Shown here: positions 24,377-33,480 of the stretch, piece after piece
Layout: every line of letters starts with the position of its first letter
How positions within the stretch are numbered: the stretch's first letter is position 1
NCBI GenBank assembly: GCA_030407085.1
Contig: CM059582.1
Coordinates: forward strand, 160,386,001-160,450,000
Source: Trichopria drosophilae
Taxonomy: Eukaryota > Arthropoda > Insecta > Hymenoptera > Diapriidae
Direction of reading: 5' to 3'
DNA length: 64,000 nt
The notes under the pieces: model-generated
What the model saw: the letters and a program-made list of their open reading frames with translations, nothing else
Databases searched by the model: none
Told to the model about the DNA's origin: nothing
Translations under genes and position numbers: made by a program

Positions 24377-26510
24377 TGTTTAATGTATAAGAGAATACTT
24401 AAATCTGCCAGTAGGGTGGGCGGTTTTGAAAAATTTCACTTTTCTGTTTCCTATCTGGTCCTTCAAATACTTGTACAATCTTAATTACATATGTAAAGCG
24501 AGTATTTCTCAGGGGAGTGCTTTAGTGTATATCGTAGAAAAATCGTATTAAGTAAGGTAATGATAATTGTGTTGATATCGATGTTCAGGAATAAAGAAAT
24601 TATCAAACAATTAAATAAAGCACACTTTTTAAAACGGTTTATTCCCACTAGTGATGTTTCTGCTTCCAATCCCCCTCGTTTCGCTTCGGCTTCCGGCAAC
24701 CTCTCTCTGTTTATCCCGCGAGTTATCCAATTTTTCTGCACGCTATAATTCGTCTCTGTCCCTGCCAATTGGCCAATAATGATCGGCTTCAAATGAAAAA
24801 AAAAACGATCCCGTAAAAATTCCGCATCGGCTTCGGGTAACTATACATAACTATAAATTATGGTGAGTTACCTCGCAGCACATACTTCACGATGCACGAT
24901 CGTTCATTGTGTTTCACGAATAATCGATCTACTGCGCAGGTTTATATGAGTGCAATACAGATTCATCAATCGACAAGAGAAAACGCCGAATTTCCGATTC
25001 TTCGATTATTTCACTTTCCTACTGACCCATTTTTCGTTTTGGCTACATAAATGCGCATAAACGTATACCGACAAAAGACCTAATATGAAAAAACTAGCGC
25101 TTATCAAAACGTTAATATTTGTATGAAATCCAAAGTCAAACCAAATGACATGTAAATCCAATAGTTTTTTATGTAAGAAACTATCAACGACTACCAAACT
25201 TACTGATTGCAGATTTTCAAAACTAGTAATTGCAGAATGCAATTTAAAATTTGTCATTAAAAAACATACCATAATATATTATCCCCCGGGGTGTGAAATC
25301 TTGAATATCCATTAAATACACTATATAATATATTTGAAATAAATTCGTCCATTTCGTATCGTATGTGGTGAATTTGACATATTAATTAGCGTTTATTTTA
25401 AGGGCAGCCTACATTATTATGCAGAAAGTTTGGAGATACCCTTCAATTTCTTTTGTGAACCTATAACATGACTGAATTATTGTGAAATAAGATCATCATA
25501 TATACAAAAATCTCGAGGTTAATCATCACACCACACAATATACTGGTTAATAGGTCGCAGTTTGAACCGTACTGATTCGAAAGATTCTATAGTGATCAAC
25601 CTAAAAATGTTTGGTATCAGATCAGTTTTATATTGTCTGGAATAACAGAATTTTAATGGGAAAAAACAGCAAACAAGCCCATTGCAATGAACAAAATCAA
25701 GATAACTTTAACTGAGAATATTTACGAGTATTGGATTAAGAATAAAAAAGAAAATATTTTTCGGATATAGTACTACGTGCACTTTACGTAAAATACATCC
25801 GTTATTTTGATGATGATTTAAATTAATGTACCACAAGACATGAACATGGTTGTGGACTAAAGAAAGAAATAAAAGGACATTAATAACGAGTCACCAACGC
25901 CGATCCCAACGTGAAAGAATAATAATCAACCATTTCCAAAAACAGTATTAATGGGAAACATCTGCTAGTTTTCAGATGATATTAAATAGTTTAATTTTGT
26001 TATATACTTTCATAGTGTATATATAATGAAGTAACGGTTTTTATGTACGAGGGCATTTTAGCGTTTCTCCTTACATAAAAGAATGTGCACTATTTTTGGT
26101 TAATATTTTTAGGTGCGGTCTGACTATTCTCACTTGCAGTAGAGTACCATTCTTGTGTTATATAAATGGAATCACTGATACTAGTTCGAATGTGGTGCCG
26201 GTAATAATGAATAGGCGTCATGAAATAATCATTATATCACTGCTCCCCAATCAATCTGTGCTACTCAAGATCTATCCATAGTAAACAAAAAAAAACACAG
26301 TAACGACACAGCGTTTTGGATTCAAGTAGTTAGCCTTCACAATAATAAAATATTTATAGTATAATTCAATCCTGATTTTATGACTGCTACTTAATGAAAA
26401 ACGAATATCAAAATATTTTACTTCTTGCTAAAGTCTTTAACTAGCAATTAATCAGAGTATGCTACTCTATTTTCAAACGTCCGATCGTTGCATCCAATAT
26501 TGATATAATA
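24377..26510. other. AT-rich stretch with a small GC patch
   Basis: 24640-24830 is more GC-rich and holds a paired CCAAT/ATTGG motif (about 24764-24775). A plus-strand donor-like ATGGTGAGTTA lies at about 24858. Short frames on both strands have no recognised domain. The remainder is featureless. Confidence 0.3.
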
Positions 26511-26554
26511 CTGTGACTTGTGAAGATGTTTAATTTCAATACTGTATTAAAAGT

Positions 26555-27410
26555 AGGGGAGGTCAGGGTATTATTGGACAGCGCGATAATTTTCCCGTTT
26601 GTAACACTCTGAGTCTCCATTAACTAGCATCGACTCGTCTTATCATAATCTCATTTTCTATTAAGCACATGACTTATTTTGACGCATTGTTACCTCGGTA
26701 TCATATAAAACAAAATTTTGATGTTTGTAAAGTGTTTTTTTCACTTAGTGTTTCGGTAATTTTTACAACATGTTTCGAAGAACCAAGTCAGGTCAATATA
26801 TTTATTATATTCTTGGCACTATAACCTTTTGACTCATATAAGAATTTTTGATGAAATTTGCATTGTGTTACTTATACGCCGACATTCTGTAAAAAATGAG
26901 CGTTCGGGGTATTATTTGACACTTTTATTTTGGACACTGATGCGGAGGAAAATAATGACTTCTGCATAATTTGCATGAAAAATATGCCCGAGAAAGAAAA
27001 TCGCCGAAACATAGCCCATTGTATCGCTTATGATCGGGGTGTTCATTTGAGTTGTGTCGGAGCAAACCGGAACACTTTCACGCGCCTTACTTTATCTTAT
27101 TCATTATAATATAGATATTCTTTCGGTTTCATTAGCAAATAAACGTTTTCCAACAATAATTTTCATCTTTTTTATAGATTTACAAGACTGTCCAATAATA
27201 TTCCGAGATGTTTTTAAATCTCAAAAACCAGTTTTTTGCGCCCGCTGATACAGAGTGTACAATATTAAACAATTAGGTCAAATTGCTGGTACCAAATGAA
27301 AGGTTATTTGTCGTACCATAAATTCAAGTTTTGAAATTTTAAGAAAAAGCAATTTTGTTTAGAGTTTCTGGACAAAATAAAAATGTGCCTAAGAATACCC
27401 CGACCTCCCC
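26555..27410 (+). mobile_element. TA-flanked pogo-like transposon, internally deleted
   Basis: Inverted ends are GGGGAGGTCAGGGTATTATT and, from the right, GGGGAGGTCGGGGTATTCTT, with TA on both sides (26553-26554 and 27411-27412). The target is a copy of the 21.7-kb element. Comparing with that intact relative, the joined site without the insertion aligns over 28 bp with four mismatches and no gap, so the insertion boundaries are proven by an empty-site paralog. It retains a decayed PHD-like zinc-finger fragment at 26900-27109 but no DDE core, so it cannot transpose by itself. Confidence 0.88.
26900..27109 (+). pseudogene. Remnant of transposase C-terminal zinc finger
   Basis: A frame open between two stops encodes an acidic stretch (DTDAEENNDFC) and then CIICMKN, followed by IAHC and DRGVHLSC. 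The spacing Cys-x2-Cys, Cys, His-x2-Cys matches a PHD-like finger of the type at the C-terminus of many insect pogo/jerky-like transposases. Two expected positions are lost: the Cys after IAHC is Tyr (one base change from Cys), and the Trp before His is displaced by Gly-Val. There is no start codon in frame and the DDE nuclease is absent. The family assignment is inferred from this short motif plus the TA-flanked ends. Confidence 0.5.
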
Positions 27411-27888
27411 TATTTATTACTGTAAATTAGCGTATTTTTGTCGCAATGTGGGGAACTAGGTTCTTGGACATTTTTGGGTTATTTATTGTATTTTGTGCTA
27501 ATGAATAATAAAAATACTAAGAAGCTATGGTAATCATTAACAGAAAAATGTCAATTTATCTCATTATACAAGTCTATGCCAAAATTACCATTTGAAATGG
27601 TCATATTTCCAAGAAAATGTTTCCTCGTGTAATAAGGCAGATCAATTTTTCACGCAAGGTCTAGGTACGCACATGCTGATCAGCGAAATTCTTCGACTCC
27701 ATCGAGGTTGCTAATAATCCAGCTGAGTCAGGCACTCGTAGTACCCCATCATGATTACTATATATGGTAACCTGGAATCTCTCTGGAGTCGAATAAGTAT
27801 TAGAAGTTTGTAATTATATAAGCACCTAAAGCAATAAGTATAATGTCTGCAGCCACACTACTGAGTGTGCATTGAATGAATACGGATA

Positions 27889-28149
27889 CAGTAGAGTCCC
27901 GGTATAATTGCATCTCGCTATATTTACGTCCCAGCATATTTGTCTGGTTTCATCTCGTTATATTTGCCTGTCACCGCTCTCTTTTTCTCCACCTTCCGAG
28001 CTGGGGCCTCAGGAAGGGCGTGCCGTGACGTCACGAACATAACACGATAAGGAGAGTGGGAGAAGTGGCGTTCCCTTTCTTTTGGTAAATATAACGAGAC
28101 GGGAGCGGAAGGCGAGAAACCGTGCGGGTAAATATACTGGGATTGTATG
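27889..28149. mobile_element. pogo/Tigger-like MITE, copy 2
   Basis: Left end CAGTAGAGTCCCGGTATAAT with TA at 27887-27888. The right end is degraded, with TA at 28150-28151. The right half, read on the minus strand, matches the left half of 9513-9764 (GTTATATTTACC, GTGGGAGAAG, GACGTCA). The copies are therefore in opposite orientation. The TGACGTCA palindrome is kept at 28026-28033. There is no coding capacity. Confidence 0.83.
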
Positions 28150-28634
28150 TACGAAAGAAGAGAAATTAATATTTTGAGGATGTATTATATACAAGTATAT
28201 AAAATGTGGAATCATGGTGATGCGAATTCATACTCATATCTAGTTCAGGATACATTGCGTGCATGTAGATAACTAAAAGGTAGTGGTTTCATATACATTA
28301 GATAAGAACGGTGCTGTATCACGTCAGAGAGTGTTCGCACTACGCGTAGGAAATATCGAAAAAAGTAACTATAGTTTTATGCCCCAGGTTTGCACTACTC
28401 ACATATAGTTATGAGATTTCGTGCAGCCTTATTGAGACTACAAAGTAGGAAATGATAATATTCTTCCAGAATGTTCGCAGTTTCCGGTTCTTCTTTATTC
28501 ACAACTGAAGCGGGAAAAACGAGATTAAGAGGGGCTCCCAGACGATACAAGCTTCACCGAATTTTTGAACTCTATGATATCAATAAGGTTACATGCCAAA
28601 TAGGTCAATGGCTAAACCCTTCTTTTATATTTAT
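28150..28634. other. AT-rich stretch with an unrecognised frame start
   Basis: A 66-codon plus frame at 28471-28671 has a coding-like first half (GKTRLRGAPRRYKL) but no known domain, and runs into the repeat at 28635. Confidence 0.3.
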
Positions 28635-29100
28635 TACTTCGACCCAGACCATAGGTCTGGCGAAGTATTGAATTTGGTCAGTTCTCGCCAAAAAATTACC
28701 CTATAGTTTTTCATTAAATGTCGACGTTTCAGGCCCTAAGGAACCCAAAGCAACAATAAAAAAATTGGTGTCCGTTAGGTTGTACGTCCGTCCGTCCGTC
28801 CGTGGGCAAAATTTTGTATACGCGATATCTCGCGACTGGCAGGACGAATTTAAAAAGTACAAACGGATTTGGGTTTCTCTTGGCCAAACTTAGATCTGAT
28901 TAGTTTTTGGAGACAATGCATACTAGATTATGGGGAGGTTTAACAAAAAAACGCTCAAAAAACACGTTTTTTCCATTTTTTAACAAAAAATACAAATCGT
29001 ACAAAAAAATGTTTCAAACAAGAAATATAGAACATCGAATTCTCTACAAAAAAGGTTTTATTCATTTCTTCGTAAAATCGACGATAATGCCGTAAAAAGC
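28635..29100. repeat. Dispersed repeat with terminal hairpin and (GTCC)n
   Basis: Starts with a hairpin in which TACTTCG...CAGACC faces GGTCTG...CGAAGTA across ATA (about 28634-28667). A (GTCC)n tract follows at 28786-28803, then GCGATATCTCGCGACTGGCA. The tail holds the TTTCAAACAAGAAAT motif shared with 6162 on the same strand. Boundaries and class are unknown. The hairpin near an end recalls Helitron 3' ends, but the required CTRR terminus was not seen. Confidence 0.45.
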
Positions 29101-29223
29101 AAATTAACATGAAATTAACATAAATTGTACATACACATATACAATGCATATGTATGTATGTTATATACATTACATGAAAAACAGAGACACAGAGGAAGAA
29201 GGGGAGTGAAGCGGGTATCAGGA

Positions 29224-29235
29224 GGGGGGGGGGGG
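29224..29235. repeat. Poly-G run
   Basis: Twelve consecutive G. 29101-29458 otherwise has no feature apart from short CATATG/TACATA-rich sequence. Confidence 0.95.
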
Positions 29236-29458
29236 CATAAAAAAATATTCACTGTAATGTTGGTGTCGGGTAGCCATGGGGAGGTGGTACATACACATAT
29301 AAAAAAATTTATTTCCTGCAACCCGACCTGTCAAAAACTCGACTAAACCGCGTTTTTTAAAGCATCAGTGTGAACAAGACGTGCTCATTTATCAGTGCTT
29401 CGGCTGACCTGCGGTCGGGGTCGAAGTTTTGAAAATGCTCATTTTCAATTTTAATATA

Positions 29459-29911
29459 GGGTGAATATGCCAATGAATGGACAACTACCAATGAATGGAC
29501 GATTTTCTACATATTTCTATTTCTTATGAATGTATGATGCACAACGTGCAAAATACATATTTTTATGTTCTTGGGACATTCAAAACAATATTTTCAGTAC
29601 TATTGATATTCCACTGTTTATTATTTTGTAAAATCAAAGCAAAGTTTTAAAGCCATCCAAAACTGGTACTGAAAACGTCCCATTTGATTTAACCCGTCTA
29701 TTCATTGGGGTTTAGCGGATTTTTTTACAAACGTATGAAGACGAGGTTAATAATTAAATAAAATCAAAGGTTGAACTGCACGGTCATAAAGAGCAGAGTC
29801 TAACGATTCTAATGGTGGTATCATAATTAAATTTTCATAAAAGAATTCAAAAGTTACAATCGATCAAAGTGTGAAAAATGCTTAACCGTCCATTCATTGG
29901 CATATTCACCC
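29459..29911. mobile_element. TA-flanked MITE with 24-bp perfect inverted ends
   Basis: Both ends begin GGGTGAATATGCCAATGAAT and match perfectly over 24 bp. TA lies on both sides (29457-29458 and 29912-29913). The ATGAATGGAC motif of the end is repeated just inside the left end. Length is 453 bp with no transposase. The perfect ends suggest relatively recent activity. The superfamily (Tc1/mariner, probably pogo-like) is inferred from the TA duplication and end style. Confidence 0.92.
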
Positions 29912-29913
29912 TA

Positions 29914-30376
29914 TTTAAGGAACAAGATATTGTTACAATATATATATAGAAACTACTCGAACCTAACGATGCTAGAACTACCCTCTGCCGCCTTCTTTCC
30001 TGGCAGTGTTAAAATGGGAATATTCCCGGAAGCATCAGCCTTTCGTCAGGGAACTGCAATACGAATTTAGCCAAAATTGTAGGCACCCGGATCGAAGGCA
30101 TCTAGTTGTTTATTCAAATAGAAAGGCACAAACTGACCTCGGACACTACTAGTCCTAATTCACAATATAAATTAACCAGTTAGATGAATTAAAAACTGAA
30201 ATCATATAAGTGGGTACAGAGTTACCTATAAAACAGCGCGCATTCGCCGCGGTGCGGCGCTAGACGTAACTTTATATCACTGGGTCGTTCAAGAGATCAC
30301 TACAAGAGACTAGATACATAAATTTAAATACAGTAGCGCATTCCATATTGTCAGAATAAAGCCTTATATAACCTAT
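29914..30376. other. AT-rich spacer with a small CpG cluster
   Basis: A short GC-rich knot at 30234-30265 contains CGCCGCGGTGCGGCG, itself nearly palindromic. Nothing else seen. Confidence 0.4.
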
Positions 30377-30378
30377 TA

Positions 30379-30602
30379 CAGTAGTCCTCCACTTAAGTTT
30401 TACATTTCTTCCCTTAAGTTTAACTTTCACCTTACCCCCACTACCAGAGTTTTCTGTGCTCCTGATCACGCCGCGCGCATGCGCATGTTTACAGGAGGCA
30501 TTAAAATTCCTGGTGGTGGAACAAGCCGTGAGGGGAAAAATAAAACATATGGGAAGAAAATCTTAAAACTTACGGGAAGTAAACTTAAGGGGAGGTCTAC
30601 TG
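30379..30602. mobile_element. pogo/Tigger-like MITE, second family
   Basis: Ends CAGTAGTCCTCCACTTAAG and, inverted, CAGTAGACCTCCCCTTAAG, with TA outside (30377-30378 and 30603-30604). The subterminal CTTAAGTTT motifs are also inverted. The 224-bp body has a GC-rich centre around GCGCGCATGCGCATG. The flanks carry a longer direct repeat, TATAACCTATT, on both sides. Confidence 0.87.
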
Positions 30603-30604
30603 TA

Positions 30605-31170
30605 TAACCTATTTATTACAGCATCCTTTAAGTTATGAAACATTCTACCATTCCTGGAACAAAATCTGGATTATAGAACTTTATTTTGACATTTTCTGTG
30701 GCTTTCATCAGAGCCCCAATTTTTACATTTGTAATTTGTTTTGATTTTTATTTAGACCATCGACCATATTAACCGATAATTATATTCTTATAAAGATTTA
30801 CATTCTACCATTCCATTCGATGTCTAAACGTCTATGAAAACCATTAACAGTCATTTTTGTGTCCTACCGAAATGACCTTCTTTACTTTTAATACGTGTTT
30901 AACTTGAATTCATTTGAATTTAATTTTACTCTTATTTAACTAATATTTCTTTCATCCAAATTGTTGTCTTCATGGAAAAGGTAATGAAGAAAAATAAGAA
31001 TTGATTTCCAACTCGGACATTAAATGGATATTTTTGTGTTTGGATCGTCACCCGTTTGGTAGTGGTTATAAATCAAAGTCATCGAATTCAACGTTGCGGC
31101 ATGAACATTCGTTTATCTTTCCAAACGAACATATTTTCAATCTCTTTGTCTTTCATTAAAAAATGAAAAA
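30605..31170. other. AT-rich stretch, no feature seen
   Basis: No gene or repeat seen before the composition rises at about 31.2 kb. Confidence 0.5.
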
Positions 31171-32680
31171 ATGTGCTCTCAAATTCCTTAATTAATGTCC
31201 AGCACGCGTACCATCAACGCACAGAGAGCAACGATGTAAACCGCATCAGGCCGACAACCGTTACCAACGTGTTAGTCGAATATTCTGTCTTTCTCTTTCT
31301 GTCTTCGTCCTTCATATACGGACGTTTGGGATGCATCGTTCTGTCGCACTCTTTTGCATTTCACATGCACGTTACGAGCACGTTCACGAAGAGATGTGCC
31401 AACGCACTCGTCGCTTGCGTAACGTGCATCATCCATGGACACTCGCACACGCGCATCAGAAAAGGATGAAATATCGCGGTACACGTGTGCGCAAATACAA
31501 ATGCGCGGCTTAGCGCACATCCCCGCGCAACGTATAAACATCACTCTCGCACTGTTGTAAACGCGGGATAAAGAGGGAAAGCGACACGGCTCCAGGCTGA
31601 AAGACGAACGAAGCTTGAATGGAAAAAGAGGGCACTATTCCATGGCATTGGTCCAACAGAGATGGATGAGAGAATAGCGAGAGGAAGATGCCGATAAAAG
31701 AAGGACGGCCGAATATGGAAACGGAGATCGAGCGAACGAACGAGAAAAAAGGAAGATAGCTTCAACACGAACATCAGAGAGGGAGAGATGTGAATGTGGA
31801 TGGACCAGCGGGTGTGAGCGAGAAGGGATGCAAACGAGAGATGCAGCACGTGAGGGAGAGAGCCAGAGAATGTGGGTGCGAACGAGACGGCCGCATATGT
31901 GTTCTGAAACAAACGTTCGATCAGAGTGCCGATTGTTGCCAATCATACGTTGCCCCTCTGTCCGCGGCGAGCCGCGGATTCAGTTCTGCGTTTTTACGCG
32001 GCGAGGCAACGACGTGCACCCGCAACTTCCACACGATTTTTGTCAATTTCTCGTGTCTAATAGCCGTCGATAAGACGTTCGTCTCGAAGATGTTGTAATC
32101 GTCGCGGAAGAAATCGTGCCGGATGTCGTCGATCGCGCCGATCATCACAGTCAAGATCAAGGACAGGCCTACATGGGCGTCATCACCGCGGATGCTGAGT
32201 GAGGAGAGCCCAACGCTGATGGCAACGTTCTGACAGACATAGGAGCTGCTGCTCGTATTTTTGCGGGAATCGTCGGCACTGCCGGTGGCATTCAATGATT
32301 GATGACGACGGTAGGCTCGACGTGTGCGTGAAAGAGGGACGTGGTGGACCGAAAGCTCCGGGGGTGGGAACGAGGAAGAAAGAGAGGGAAATAGACAGAA
32401 TTTCTGCATGTACGCGCTCGCGCCCTTGTTTCCATTATTATAACGCTCGTCGGTGTGCGTACGTGCTTACCGGGTGACTATCGCGTCAGTCAGGATGCGT
32501 GTGTGTGCGTAGGTATAACGAAGGTAGTAGACGGTGATGATTTCGGAAAACGCGAAGGGCCATTCGACCAATGGCGAGCCTTCGTACAGGGATCCCGGGA
32601 GTAGGCAATATGGTGTGCGTATATAGACGCGATGACGAAATGAGGAGAATGTGGACAAGACCTGTCTCAACTACCGCATA
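31171..32680 (-). promoter_or_regulatory. CpG-rich island 2 (likely gene 5' region, minus)
   Basis: This is the largest block of raised GC and CpG in the window. Its plus strand is purine-rich in 31560-31880, so long stop-free minus frames there (for example 133 codons at 31541-31942) are low-complexity Ser/His/Leu and probably not real. A good minus-strand donor, CACCCG then GTAAGCAC, lies at about 32470. That would end an exon spanning up to 32.68 kb. A candidate coding segment lies downstream at 31921-32409. A promoter and first exons of a minus-strand gene are the likely reading. This is inference from composition and splice-like signals only. Confidence 0.4.
31921..32409 (-). CDS. Candidate coding exon, function unknown
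   Basis: A 162-codon minus frame. Its middle part (about residues 50-140) uses G/C-ending codons strongly (ATC, GAC, TTC, CGC, GTC), as in a real gene of a region with raised GC. It includes two N-glycosylation-type sites (NAT, NTS), a hydrophobic run (VGLSLILTVMIGA) long enough for a short membrane segment, and a charged part (DDIRHDFFRDDYNIFETN). No family was recognised. The first ~30 residues are low complexity and the true exon may begin at an acceptor inside the frame. The last ~20 residues may be intron. It could also be a chance frame of a CpG island, since other frames here are open too. Confidence 0.27.
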   Translation of the reverse strand: MQKFCLFPSLSSSFPPPELSVHHVPLSRTRRAYRRHQSLNATGSADDSRKNTSSSSYVCQNVAISVGLSSLSIRGDDAHVGLSLILTVMIGAIDDIRHDFFRDDYNIFETNVLSTAIRHEKLTKIVWKLRVHVVASPRKNAELNPRLAADRGATYDWQQSAL

Positions 32681-33299
32681 CAAATAATATTCTTGTTTTG
32701 GATTTCCACTACATCAATCATTTTATATATATTTGGTCCTCCATGACCAACATCTAGAAGATCATTTTTCGTCTTCGAATTTTAAAACAGGTCATAGTTA
32801 AATTCAAGTTCTTGACGTACTCTTAAAATGTTGTACTTTATTGTCTACCAATTATAGATTTGTTTTTCAAACTATCTATGCGGTAAAATATTCTTTTAGA
32901 GAGTCTAGTTCTGTTCCATAAGGATATACAGATCTCCGAATGTCCTCTGACTATCTGAATACATTCCGGAGCCTCTAATTTTGAGAAAATGGTCAACAAA
33001 CAAATAAAATTGACCAGACAACATCAAGAACTGTTTTACAACAGTCCAGGTGGAAAAAGTCCAACAGGATCTCTGAGATTAAATAAACCGGTGTCTCGAG
33101 ATAACTCTTTCGCACTTCCTCCAAACCACCGCTTGAAGACTGGGATAAGGAAAGATTCGGATAGACAATCCAGAGAGGAGAAATCTCACTTACACGCACA
33201 CACGCGCAATCTTGTAGGAGAGCGACGTATCGGGTGGTAGTAGGCAATAGTTAGGTGGAGAGTAGGGCTGCGCGCAAGCGCTTTTACGAAAAATCAATA
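32681..33299. other. Transition region with an 83-codon plus frame
   Basis: A plus frame at 32989-33240 has a hydrophilic, coding-like composition (SPGGKSPTGSLRLNKPVSRD, rich in Ser, Arg and Lys). It lacks any known motif and is in ordinary AT-rich DNA. The minus strand is also open over most of it. Not enough to call a gene. Confidence 0.2.
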
Positions 33300-33480
33300 A
33301 AATGAAAAGCTTACCTAATGCTATGTCTCGTCCACGCGGGGGGACTAGACTCCGCCTTCGCCTACTAGCTGTAGGGGAGAATCGATCAGATGATCATCTA
33401 GATGAGAAGCACTTATTCCAACGAACGCACAGGGTGCATCAAACCCGTACGCTGAGACGATGAAAATGATGCTCTAAGGC
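33300..33480 (-). other. GC patch with candidate minus-strand micro-exon
   Basis: On the minus strand a pyrimidine-rich acceptor (TCTCCCCTACAG, ending about 33373) and a good donor (CATTAG then GTAAGC, about 33318) enclose about 55 bp of GC-rich sequence with one open frame. A 53-codon plus frame (33301-33462, beginning MKSLPNAMSRPRGG) covers the same bases. Either strand may be the meaningful one. Neither product was recognised. Confidence 0.28.

Larger units (their letters stand above)
26511..27629. mobile_element. Second copy of the 21.7-kb element, split by an insertion
   Basis: 26511-26554 matches the interior of the 21662-22140 element from CTGTGACTTGTGAAGATG onward. 27411-27629 continues the match to the right end (TCCAAGAAAATGTTTCCTCG). 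The left third is missing. The gap between the two halves is exactly the transposon at 26555-27410. Once that is removed, the copy is collinear with its relative. Confidence 0.8.

Noticed and set aside
28635..28667. Helitron 3' terminus
   Set aside because: The hairpin is suggestive but no CTRR end or A/T target junction follows at the right distance on either strand.
31541..31946. 133- and 103-codon minus frames
   Set aside because: They read through a purine-rich plus strand, giving Ser/Leu/Phe/His-rich low-complexity peptides. Two phases are open at once.
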